Origin: Desmodus rotundus
Taxonomy: Eukaryota; Chordata; Mammalia; Chiroptera; Phyllostomidae
Reading direction: 5' to 3'
Assembly: GCF_022682495.2 (NCBI RefSeq)
Contig: NC_071391.1
Location: forward strand, 39,098,498 to 39,162,497
DNA length: 64,000 nucleotides
Positions 9,181 through 21,300 of the stretch are shown here, piece by piece. Under the pieces are notes generated by a model. It saw nothing but the letters and a program-made list of their open reading frames with translations. It was not told the DNA's origin and ran no database searches. Within the stretch, counting starts at the first letter, position 1. Every line of letters begins with the position of its first letter. A program made the position numbers and the translations under genes.

Positions 9181-11980
9181 GGCGCCCCCGCCGCACCGGA
9201 CACCCCAGATCAGAAACCCTTTGCCTTGTGACGGTAACTCAGAAAAGGCCAAGTCCATCTACTTAGCTGGCTCTCCGCGTCTAAATTAGCTCAGCGTGCC
9301 CTTCTCAAAGGGCTTGCCTTGTTGAAACAACTGTCTTGAGACCTGGCTGAGGCGATACGTTTCTTTTTTAATCATTGTAATGATTCCTGGAAAGGAAGTC
9401 TTCTGTGTTAGTTTGGGGTGATTTCTTATGTTACTTGTATCGAGTTACAAAATGCAGACTTATTATTATTCAAATTTATCCCCAGACCTTTTATTTTAGA
9501 TGCAGTGCCCGCTCGTATTCTGACCCTGTCCCGCTTCACACTGCCAAGTGAGCCAGTTCTTTCCTCTGGCATAAAGTTGCCTGTGGTTATTAATTCTCAG
9601 ATTTTCTGCATAAAGTTATTCTTTTCCACTCCCCCGCCCATTATTCCTGCTGTAAATTGAACTCCATCCATTCAAAATTTCATCTCGGACCAACGATCCT
9701 AGATTAGTCTCTGCTATATTGAAGTCACCTCTCCAATTGAAGTGATGCTTTCTGACTTCATAACTCAAAAACAGTATGAATTTTCTCCTTTCTTTTGATG
9801 CCACCTGGCTGCCATTTCTAAGTAATTTCCTCTAGAATATGATTGTAGATTTCCAAAATATGTGCTTTGTCATTTCGTGTAAGTGAACTGTGTATCTGAT
9901 GCGTATAGCCTACTGCTTCTTAGTACACACTGAAACACCTAACACATGTACCTTACCCTTCTCCCCAAAAGGCAGAGAAGATCCAGAGAGGGTTCTTACA
10001 AGTTTAGTTAGTGTATTTTTCCAAATATGTAATGTATTTAGTAAACACGCTGGTGCTGCCAGAAATCTGTGTTCTTAATCTCCAAGTACTCTCCATCCTT
10101 TTGTAGTTTTTCTTTCTATAAAAATTGTCTTCTGATTAAGATCTTTGGGCCCAGAACAGGGCTCCAGGCTCTGTAAGTGACTGACTAGTTGGACTTGTTT
10201 CACCATGTATCTGTTATAACTGCTGTTAATTTCTTGTCTTGCAGAACAGCTTACAGATGGAGAGTTTAAGCAATGAATAATAAAAGTGTATCCTTAGGGA
10301 CCTAGTTTTTAGTACTTGGTTTTTATCACTGATTTTTTAAATCACTTCACCATGAAAATAATTGATTATTCAATTGTAAATATCTTTTTGTAAATAAAGT
10401 AGTTGATACAAAATTTCATGGAGAGCAGGTTTTGGAGGGGTTTTCTAAATACTACAGTACTTGTGAACTAGCCATCGGCTTGCCCTTTCAGACTTTTATG
10501 AATGGATATGGTTTAAATGTTCATGGAGTTCGGGGGTTTTTTGGGGGGAGGGGGGTTGGTTGGTTGGTTTTTTGACAGTTGTCCATGATGTGATATTATA
10601 TATTTAAAGAATATTTGAACTACAACAATTCATTTGTTAGAAAAAGAAATGATCAAGTGTATGTTACCACCCACTAGCCTCTAGAGAATGTGGCATTTTT
10701 GGAATCCTTGATATTCTTCTGTTTCAAAATAGTTCTTTATTTTTTAAATCCTTCAAATGTTTTATGAAAGCACATTATTTTTTATCTTGCTAGAAAGCAC
10801 TAAATTATAGGTGACCCAGTAGTATGAGAGCTGCTAGTTCTTTGAGAAATCTTAACCAGAGATTTGTCTTTTGCTGAATTCTATGCCAATGGTTTGCAAA
10901 TTATGTTCCTATGAGATACTGTTCCATGATCTAGAAGGAAGTATTTTGCTGATATCAAATAATAAGTACTTCTCAATTTACATAAGCATTAATTGATTGA
11001 TAAATGTTTACAATTTTATTTTTTTTCTTCCATTTATTTTTTTTTTTAACTTCAGCTTCTCTCCAAGTTAGTCTTGGTAGATGTCTGAATAGGTGAACAA
11101 GGGTCAAAAGAATACTGAGTGAATAATTTTAAAAAGCTGTCAACAATATATCTGCCAGAAGAGAGAACATAGCTGTTATCCTCAAGAAGCTCACAGAGGG
11201 GCACAGTCGAGTGACCTAGCTGATACGTGCTGTGACAGGAGAAGGTACAGAGCCACCAAAGGGGGTCCCTGAAAAACCCACGTCTGCTTACTCAGTGGAT
11301 GGTTTTCGTGAACATGCACCCTTGGGTGTGGTTTTGTGTAGCATATAGATCACAGTCGTATTTTACATTAGTGATAAACATTAATATTTGCAGTATTTTA
11401 TAGTATTCAAAGTGAACCATAAATTTCAGGCTCTCTCCACTGAACCAGGTTGAGAACCATCGTTCCAGGCTCTTCTCTAGCTAGTGTTTCCTTTTAATCA
11501 GAGCAGTTAGTAGTGATCAGGTTTGCCAGATACCAAATGCAATTACAGAATAACATTACTATGTTGCCTCAAGTTATAAACCTTGTCACTCAAAGTTAGG
11601 GCACCAACCCAAAACAATGCAGAAACAGAAAGGACCATTTTCTACTTCAATAAGTAGCTAAGGCTTCTCTGAAGTGTCTGATGGGCACATTGATTAAATT
11701 ATCACTGCATGTTTTTACACTGTTCAGGCTGTATTTCAAAACTTTGATTTTTTTCTTTGTTAAGCAATGTAAGTGTAATTTAAAGTTTTGAGTCTGGTTG
11801 ATTAAAATCTTTTATTGCATTTTGATTGGATTGATACAGGAAAACCTAGAGGGAGTTTAAGTTTCACTTTGGGAATAAAATATTAGGTTAGAGGTCACCT
11901 ACTCCTCTTCTCACCCAAGCAGAAGTCTTCTCTAAAACTCTCATTAGATGAATTTACTAATCTGTATTTAAACACTCTCA

Positions 11981-12197
11981 TCCTGGCTGGTGTGGCTCAG
12001 TGGATTGAGCACCGGACTGCGAAGCAAAGGGTCGCCAGTTTGATTCCCAGTCAGGGCGCATGCCTGGGTTTTGGGCCAGGTCCCCAGTGGGGAACACCTG
12101 AGAGGCAAACACACATTGATGTTTCTCTCCCTTTCTGTCTCCCTCCCTTCCCCTCTCTCTAAAAATAAATAAAGTCTTAAAAATAAAAGAAAAAAAA
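11981..12197 (+). mobile_element. VES SINE
   Basis: Sense copy: tRNA-derived head from TCCTGGCTGGTGTGGCTC with A-box and B-box-like segments (the latter near GTTTGATTCCCAGTC), the ACATTGATGTTTCTCTCCC block, then an A-rich tail. Target duplication unclear. Confidence 0.9.
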
Positions 12198-12949
12198 CCA
12201 CTTCACACGTTTAATGAAAGAAACATCACATATATTAATTATACTTCTGGATAATTATGGATGATAGGAAATTTCTTACATTGACCTGAAACCTGCCTAA
12301 TTTACACTTACTTGGCTATTATGTTCTCTGTATCTGTAAATAAATCTTACTTCCTCTTCCACAAGAAATCTCTTCAAATATTTGAACAAACCTATCATTT
12401 TGCTCCACATTGTTACTGAACTGTGATTAGCTAGAATAAATTGCTTTGTCTCCTTTTCTAGATCTATAACATCTTGTATACTTTACCAAATATGTTCAAA
12501 TGATTGGGTGCCCTTTAAAAGTGGGACTGCTAAGAGCTGCTTGCAAACTTCACTGTGGTCCAAGCATTAGCACAATGGGACGAGGCTCTTGCTCTGGACA
12601 TCTGCTTCTAACAAGAGTTTGGGATTATTTAACATCTTTCTTGCCCCTAGTTATTGTTGCCTTATTTTGACTGAAACCCTCAGACCATTTGTATTTTAAC
12701 TGCTTTTGGCACGTCTTCCCCATGTGTTTCTGTGCAGTTGGCCTTTCAAGACATACTCAGGATTAACTTTTAGTCATATTTGATGTAATTTATTTCATTT
12801 CAGAAAACCAGTATCTATTTCGGTCTTGATTCTGGTATTCAGTGTACATTCTTTATTCCAATTTTAGTCATCCACAGATCGGGCAGGCACGCAGACTTGT
12901 CTTTGGGCCATCAGTAAAAAGTGGTAAACGGCCCCTTTCTTGGCGCCAG

Positions 12950-13370
12950 TCTCCATTTCCTTCTGCCTCTCTGCTTTAGTAACTCTGGCCTTTTCTATTG
13001 CCTCAGAGCCACCATGCTCCTGCCTGTGCCGGGCACCTTCTGTGACCTCCGCCTGTGATGTCTTCCCCTCACCATGCCTCTAACCCTCCTCTCTGACTCA
13101 CTCTGACTGATCTCAAATGTCGTTGGCCCACGGACTTCGTCCCTGACACAAGGCTAGGTCAGGTCCTCCATCTATAGGCTTTTGTAGCGCCTTGTCCTTG
13201 TTTGGCTTCGCACTCTCATTTCGCAGTTGCACATTTATTGGCATAATTGTTTGCCTCTTGCCCACCGTGTCAGGTGCGCCATGGCGGCAAGGACCACGTT
13301 TCTTTCACTCACGTTTACATCCCCAGAACACAGCACAACGCCGAGCACATGGTACTTGTTGAATTTAATG
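12950..13370 (+). repeat. L2 LINE 3' fragment
   Basis: Contains the 3' L2 pattern: a pyrimidine-rich part, GGCAAGGACCACGTTT, then CCCAGAACACAGCACAACG and a TTGTTGAATTTAATG tail. Edges approximate. Confidence 0.6.
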
Positions 13371-14180
13371 TTTAAAAAGACCGTTTAACACAGTGGCTCC
13401 CAAACACTGGTCTACAAGCATTGGCTCCTGGTGATATTTTCACAAGTTTGCGTTAGAACACGAAAAATACAGGCAATAGTGTACGTGTATATATGTAGTA
13501 CATGTCAGTGTGAGCTCACTGCCTTCTTGGGAAGGACTATTCTAATACATCCTTCCACTTCGAAGGTTATACATTGTTCCTTTTGAAATTTTTGTTAAGT
13601 TTGGGGGATTTTTTTGTTTACTTTTGAAAACTCTTGTTACTTAGAATACAAATAAATGTGCAACCAGGGTTCTCTGAAATTTTACTAGTCTTTAAAATTC
13701 AGAAATCACTAATATCGAATACCCTAGAGGCCACCTAGAGCTAAGATCTTTGTTTCTCTTTGGGTACAGTTGCTATCAATGCACTTGGCTATATTCGAAC
13801 TTGGAATTTTGCATTCAGAGATTTTTTTTTTTTAGTGGCTTGGATCTTTCTCAACAACTTCCTGTTATTTATCTCTATAATATAATATTTATTGTTGCCA
13901 AGTAGGCTCCGATTCAAAACAGTAACTGCTGAGTTTCTCTTTTTTATTACAATTGTACTTTTCCTGTGTTTAATGTGACTAACGGGGTAAGTCTCAAATA
14001 CACTACTTTAAATTTCATACCCAAAGCAAAATTTACATATTTATGGTTACTGAGAATTCTTATTGCAAATGTTTTTGTATTTTAAAGTTACATATTTTAT
14101 GTTTACAGTTATAACTTAATTTTTTCCTTAAATAATAAAGCAGGTTTTCTGGCGAAATTTTTTCTATGAAATTGTTACTG

Positions 14181-14360
14181 TTGAGTTGGCCAAAAAGCCC
14201 ATATGTTTTTTTCCATAAAATAAAAGACACTTTATTTTCACCAATAATTTTATTGATTTGGACATTTTTAGTATGTCGGCTGTCTTCCTGCCATTGATTG
14301 TTCTCAATTAATATCTCAATTTGATTACTAACAACTTCAACTGGGCTACCTGACTGTGGT
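14181..14360 (-). mobile_element. mariner 3'-end fragment
   Basis: Begins with the terminal repeat GAGTTGGCCAAAAAGCCC and continues through the antisense mariner 3' coding part (CCAATAATTTTATTGATTTG; GTATGTCGGCTGTC). It stops before the middle of the gene and has no second end nearby. Same family as the element at 6514-8182. Confidence 0.75.
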
Positions 14361-14654
14361 TATTAAATAAATGTTTTGATGTTAAATTTTTAAGTCAATT
14401 CAATAATTTACTGATCTATATTGATAGGTTATTAAAGTACGATCCAGCCTTTTAACTAAAATGTCACCTTTATATTTAGAAAACAAGTTACATAAATTCT
14501 AAGTTAAAAACATCTAGCGGAGTTAAAAAGCAAAAGAGCTGTCTTTTTGTTTTTAAGCAGAAAATGTGAGGTGGTTAAATTATCTAACATTAATTTTCTT
14601 AGGTTTTCAAACCAAAAAATGTTTAATTTACATATATTTTACAATTAAAAAATT

Positions 14655-14810
14655 AACTTTAGATAAGTCACCTAACTCTATTTCCTTGTCTGTAAAATAG
14701 AAATACAGTGCCTATCTCTCAGGGCCATTGTAAGAAATAAATGAGAAGACGTGTGGAAGGCCCTTAGTTTTGAGTCTGACACGTTGTAAGCAGTCAGGAA
14801 GTGTTCTGAG
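14655..14810 (-). repeat. MIR SINE
   Basis: Antisense MIR with TTCCTTGTCTGTAAAATAG followed by the AGGGCCATTGTAAGAAATAA block. Confidence 0.6.
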
Positions 14811-15160
14811 AAAAATTTTATAAGGAAAACACACTTCCTATTAAGTGCAGTCACTTAAATGCCTCTGTGTGTGAGTCTGTGTAATGGTTTTTACTTGGCA
14901 GAATTACAGGAGTTAGAGGTTCATCACCCTCCCAATCATGTGACTCCTGTTTTCTCATTTAGCTATGTGATTTAAGAAAATAGAAATATATCTCTTTACT
15001 TCTAAAATATATTTTTAATAAATTCCACCTTAGGCCGTGTAAGTTTACTGAACTCTCTCACTTAAATGTATTCCTAGTTTTTACTTTCTTGAGGGGGTGG
15101 ATATGTTGCTGTTTTTACATTATATATAAGAGTAACATACATAATATATATATTTGACAG

Positions 15161-15354
15161 AAACTATGTGAAGCGTCACTCTTTCTGGATTTCAAAAGAC
15201 GTCATTTCATCATGGGACAGCAAATTTCGGATCAGACGCAGTTGGTTCTTAACAAGTTACCAGAGAAAGTAGCAAAACACGTCATATTGGTTCGAGAAAG
15301 TGGCTCCTTAACTTACGAAGAATTTCTCGGGAGAGTAGCTGAACTTAACGATGT
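15161..15354 (+). CDS. RNF141: RNF141 exon 2 (5' UTR tail + start codon)
   Basis: Acceptor TTTGACAG|AAAC at 15,160; 51 nt of 5' UTR; ATG at 15,212; donor GATGT|GTAAGT. Encodes residues 1-47 and two bases of codon 48, from [10 protein letters not shown] to AELNDV. Confidence 0.95.
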
Positions 15355-18300
15355 GTAAGTCTTGCTGTTTTTCATTGTATTTTCCCCCTGAATGTATGCC
15401 CCGCATGTCACGCCTGCCTGCGACATCACCAGAGGTAGTGACGGGTAAGACTGAACGTTTTTGGCAGCAGTGAGCAAATATTTACCGAGTACCTACTACA
15501 AGACTTTCTATGTGGCTATTTTAAAATATGTAATAGGAACAAAAGAGATTGAAGGACCATAAAATTAAATTTTAAACACAGGCATAGAAATTGGTTCTTG
15601 CTTGAAAGCACCAAAGGGGTCTGTGAGGAGAGCATGCCCGTTAGCACCCTTAGAGAAAGGCTCCTATGATGGTCCAGGGGCACTCGGGCACTCGTCTGGT
15701 TAATGAGTAAATAGGTCTTCCGTGGTTGTTCACTGAGCCCTTCTTTTGAAGGGAGATATACATATACAGTAATAACTCATTTATCATTGAAGAATAGGAC
15801 ATTTTAGTTATGAATACTTTTAATCAGCTAACATCTTTAAATCTCTACTTAACTCTTGAATAGATTGATGTTTAAAATGGAATATATATTTCTCCATCTT
15901 CTTAAGGAGCACATTGAATAGAACTTAGTCTGGATTTGTGAGTTTATTCTTTATTAATTTTTATACTGATCTGTTATAGAAGCTATTAAAATACACAGGG
16001 CTCTTTGTCCCTGAATGGCCTCAGATTGTTATGCTTTTAAAATATTACTTTTCCTATGTGTGTTGAGACAGGTGAGCAGGTGACAGGTGAGCAGATGTCA
16101 CCTCTCTCTGCTAAGTCTTTCTCTAGCAGCACCCACATCCCTACATTCGTGTATGTGTGTGTGTGTGTGTGTGTGCGTGTATGAAATCTGTCTCTCTTGG
16201 GATGTGCGATACCGGTAATTAGGGTGTTGCCTTTCAAATGAGGTCTTAAAGGAGGTTCTCTCTTCAGTCCATTCAATTTAGCCAACATTCACTGAGCACA
16301 CGGTATGTGCAAGGCACTTGCTGAGGGTTGGACATTTTAACTGATTGCAGGTATTAATGGCAGATCCAGCTCTCCCTAAGTCCGAAATGTTTTTTCACTC
16401 TCCTACCTTAACTATACCACTTTAACCTCTCTTCAAACCCCAAGAAAAGCCAATCAAAATCACCAGGCAGTTTGGACCCACTTAATAACAACATAAACAT
16501 ATTAAAGTTCCTATTAATAGTTTAGGGTAAGAAGCATGAACCTGCTCCCTAAGCTTCATGATAGCTATATTGGTTGATAAGAAACATACTTGGCCATATG
16601 GAACACATTATATAAATAGAAGGAAGTACAGTTTTTTTATAGACATGATTGGAGTTTATTGTTAAAGAATGTCTTAAAAGTTATGAACATTTCCTTTAAG
16701 AACACTGAATTTTGTTTATTAAAAAAAATGCACTGAAGCTGAACACAGCCTCTCACAACAACGCCAGCTGGCATACTGATACAGATATACAGATGGGTTC
16801 CTAGAACACTCACCTAGCAGGGGAAGCCTGTACTGCAAGGGGCCTGCTTTCCAGAAGATAATCTTGGGTTTTTTTTTTCAGGGTCCCCTCCCGTATAAGT
16901 AAACACATAGAAAATGGATATGAGGCTACATACTGTGTCTCTGGGGAGCTGGGGGAAAGGAGGGCAGCAAGGGAGATTTTACATTTTGCTGTATGTGTAT
17001 TGTTTAATCTTTTATAATAAAAATGTAGTCACTGGTTTTTAAAACTTTAGCATTTCACTTTTTTTTTCTAAGATGATTCAAGTGGTAGTATTTGAGGCTT
17101 TACTTCTGAGACCATATTCTTAAGGAGTAAAATTGGGTTGAGAATTTAATAGTATCATAACAGTAGAATGATTTTATGTCTATTGTTTCAACTCATAAAG
17201 AGTATTTAGTGACATTTGCCATCCCTTTCGAGTCTTGGAACTTATATAAACCTAGTGTACTATGCAAAATTTTTCCTTTTTGCCTAAAGATACTGAATAA
17301 AATGTGTCCTGTGAAAGCACACATAAGCTAAGTTTGCTGTGTAGCAGAGAGCAAATGGCCAAGAACACCTTCCTCTTAATTATCCTGTGCAGGGATTTTC
17401 TGTGCGGATTTGGTTCTTGCAGCCACTTTTCATGGTCAGGTGGGCATTCCATAAGTGCAGTTCTGTCTGAGAAAGGAAGTTAAGCCTGTGCAGAAAAAGC
17501 GTAGCTTGATAGTTAGAAGACAACTGGGGACTGGCACAGCTGAATTACATTCCCCCGCAGGTTGTGTTACCTAGGGCTAGTTGCTTAATTTTCAATGGCC
17601 TCGATTTATTTGGCTGTAAGTCACTTAGTTCTGAGTGCGATATCCCCACTGGTGCTCAGGGAGGAATGTGAGCAGTGATAGAAAGGAGCAGAAATATTGA
17701 AGTGTGTCTTTGAACTGATTTAAATTGGTGTCGATGGCATGATAATGAATTATCCTCTAAAAGTCTTATTTGCATGAAAGAATCCTATGGCTCTCTAGAT
17801 TAAAATTACTTTGCTCGGGGAAGACAGTAAAGCTATATTTAAAGTGTCTCTAAATCATTTTCTTGATACAGTCCAAATTGTACACTTTTTCCAAAGTGAT
17901 GTGTTAGTATTATCCTTAAATAAGGACTCAACCAAAAGCAAGATTTTTTTTCACAACTTATGTGCATCTGAGGCAATAGTTAAAATGGGTAAGTGAAACC
18001 AGCTAAAGTTTTTTTTTATTAAATACCTAATTCCTTGGACATGTTTTTCACTGATGTCTATTAAAAATTTAAAGACCATTGGGATATTAGATACGGCAAA
18101 AATATTTTAAAATATCATTCTACTATGCTGTTGACTTTAAAAACCTTGGAAATTAAATAGTATGTTTAATCAAAACTCTATCCCTATGTTTTAAAGAATC
18201 TAATTATTACAGTCATTATTATTATTAGTCTTTGTGTGTTTTCTTCAAATTGCCTTCTCTGTTCTAAAGTGTTTCTTGAATCTGGTTTCATGGCTCCATT

Positions 18301-21300
18301 ATTTTATATGACTTTTCATAAAATTTTTAAAATGTGTTTGTCTCTTTTCAGGACTGCTAAAGTAGCTTCTGGCCAGCAAAAGCATCTTCTCTTCGAGGTA
18401 CAGCCCGGGTCTGACTCCTCCGCGTTCTGGAAAGTGGTTGTGCGGGTGATCTGTACCAAGGTGAGGGTGACGGAGACTTCTAGGGCAGGGTTTAAACTGG
18501 TGGGTGGTTAGACCACATTTAATAGCATAGTATGATATGGTAATAATAAATGTTTGTAATTTGGTTACTGCTGACATTTTTTTATAAAGCTATATAAAAC
18601 AGTTTTCACACTGTTACGGCCTTCCAGGTTAACTGTTTGAACCTCACTGGCTGTATAATTACCATATAGCAGAGATTTTTATAATCAAGAAATGTGGTAG
18701 TAAACTCTCATCCTTATACCTTTTACTTGTCTTTTTGGATTTACCTGACCATAGAATCCTAAGGTGACACCTTAAAAATTAAAGTTATCTTGGGAGATCA
18801 TTTCTTTTAAGAACACTGGGTTTTAGTTATTTAATAATAATTTTAAACTCTGTTAGAAGGTTTGTTTTTTTTGTTTTCTTTTGGTAATTTTTAGTTATGG
18901 AATGAATTTTTCGTCTAGGGCCATACCACCCTGAACGCGCCCGACCTCTTCTGATCTCGGAATGAATTTTTCACCATCAATATGCTGTCCATTAGTTAAT
19001 CTGTAAATTTTAGATACTTGAATATATCAACTGTGCTAAAAAATATAATGGCAGCTGTCATAGAGTATTTGGAAGCCTTATCCACTGATGGGTTGATTAC
19101 AATAGATGGTTTTTAATCTTTCTGAGCCCTTGGTGAAAATGAAGGAACAAATTTTATTAGGCCTTCTCCTACCCCAACTCCTGCTCTAAAGCCAGCAGTA
19201 AAATCACCCCTATGCATGTAGACAGCAAATTGGGCATTCATGAGTGCCCCGAGGTCCGTCCGTTCCTGACCAACCCATACCTGGGTATGGGGATTTTTTT
19301 CTTTTGTATCATGATCAGCAGAGTACCCTGTACATCCCGTCCCCACCTCACCCCCTAGCCTTGTCTTCTCCCACTCCTCCCTCTCTTGCTCTGTTGCAGC
19401 TGCCATGGGTTCCTTGCTGGCCTCCTTGTGCTCCTTGCAAGGTGCACTGCTGCCTGACAGCCTGTGCACTTCCTGTTCACTCAGCCTGGAATGGTCTTTC
19501 CCCCGAACATCTATATGCTCATTCTTGCGCCCTTTTCAGTCCTTTAATGTCACCTTCTCTGTGAGGCCTTCCCTGCAACCCTTTAGCATTTCATCTCTAT
19601 TAATCTTCTCCACGACACTTACTTCTGACCAGGTGTATTTATTAGCTGTCTTTCCTGCTCAGAGTGTAGCCTCCAGGAGGGCAGGGTTTCCTCCTGTTAT
19701 ACCCGCCACACCGGCAGTGCCTACAACAGTGTACATGTTACCTATAACATTATAGGTACTCAATAAATACTTGTCATCTGAACCCTCTGATTATAGTAGT
19801 TGCAGTTCAATAAACTTCGCTATTACATACTGTGTCTATACGAATTATTCCCTAATTTCTTCCGAACTGTGCAGTTCCAAAGGAAGACTGGCTCAATTTC
19901 TTCAGCTCTGAAAATCTATTTTGTAAGCTCTAAATTCCTGTTACCTTTAATTCTATTTGTTCTCAACCCCATGTATAGTCTTCTACTACAAAGAATATTA
20001 TATATTTGCTTGTCCATATGGATCTTACCATCCCAAAATTTAATCAGTTGTGATTATTAGCAATGGTTCTGCCATTTTCACAACATGGAATCTGATTCAT
20101 ACTTTTCTCAGTTATTCCTCTCATTTCTTTCTCAAGTAGTAAATAGTAACTGTTACTACAACTATTATTATTTTCATTCCAAATATGGAAATGTTCGTTT
20201 AATGTTTTTTTTAGTATGTAACCTAACTACTTCACTTTTTCATATCTCCTGTTCCGTCAACACACTTCAAAACCTACTTCATCCAAACTTCTATTACATT
20301 TCTCCCCGCATTCTTCATTTCTTTCTAAGTATTTCATTTGTTCTGTTTATTTTGATATGCACTTAATAGATTTCATTGCTTGCTTCTGTTCCCACAGTCT
20401 CTCACACATCTCCTGTGCTGAAAGGAAGTCTTCCACATCTCTAAGGTGTTGCTGATTAATTCATGTTCTTACCCTCAAATCCTACTGGCTTTGGTTATTT
20501 CGAAAGTGAATCTGTGCCCCACTCTGTGAGTCCCCAGGCCTGAATTACCTCGCACCTGCCCAAACGCGTCCTCACATCAAGAATGTAAGCTAGGGCAGGA
20601 TTAGGTACAACCTGTAGACACTGGTCCACTTCATATTAAATGAGTTTTTCTTTCTGGGGAACACTCAACCACTTTTTGTTAGGGTTTACTTCAGTATAAT
20701 TTTCTCACTTAAGTTTGGAAGTTTGGGTATAAAAGAGAACTTAAGATATTCAAGAAAGCAATATCTTGTTTCAGTTACAGTAGATTGGCATATGGGTGTT
20801 GGATTCAAATAACTCTCTTAATTAAGAAATTCCTTAAGAAATTAAAATGAAGTCCTGGCCGCTGTGGCTCTGTTGGTTGGAGCATCGTGCTGTAAACAAA
20901 AAAGGTCATGGATTTGATTCCCACGGCACATGGCGGGATTGAGGGTTAGGTCCCTTTGGGGACATGGTCGAGATGCAAACAATCGATGTTTCTCTCCCTC
21001 TCTATCTCCCTCCCTTCCCCTCTCTTTAAAATCAAGAAACATGTCTTTGTGGAGAATTAAAAAAGTAAAATGAGAATTTTCAATACTGACCTCTAAAATT
21101 CATTTTTTAAATTGTATTTTATTGACTATGCTATTACAGTTGTCCTAATTTTTCCCCCTTTGCCTCACTCTACCCAACACCCCCCCACTACCTCAGGCAA
21201 TCCCCCACCATTGTTCTTGTCTGTGGGTCATATGTGTAAGTTCTTTGGCTATTCCATTTCCTATACTGTACTTTACATCCCCGTGGCTATTCTGTAACTA

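Larger units (their letters stand above)
8726..15160 (+). other. RNF141: RNF141 intron 1
   Basis: About 6.4 kb between the 5' UTR exon and the start-codon exon. It holds a VES SINE (11,981-12,197), an L2 (about 12,950-13,370), a mariner end (14,181-14,360) and a MIR (14,655-14,810). The rest looks unique, and no second promoter or conserved exon was recognised. Confidence 0.6.

Noticed and set aside
10245..10290. Possible extra RNF141 exon after TTCTTGTCTTGCAG, followed by an AATAAA
   Set aside because: Good acceptor by eye, but no clear donor, no conserved coding sequence, and the known gene plan needs no exon here; it could only be a cryptic terminal exon.
12000..12060. tRNA-like sequence with A and B boxes
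   Set aside because: It is the head of a VES SINE with SINE body, tail and multiple copies in the window; not a tRNA gene.
11968..12201. 77-codon - strand frame in a SINE
   Set aside because: Translation of the VES SINE, with its GA-rich tract giving repetitive Glu/Arg; SINEs do not code.
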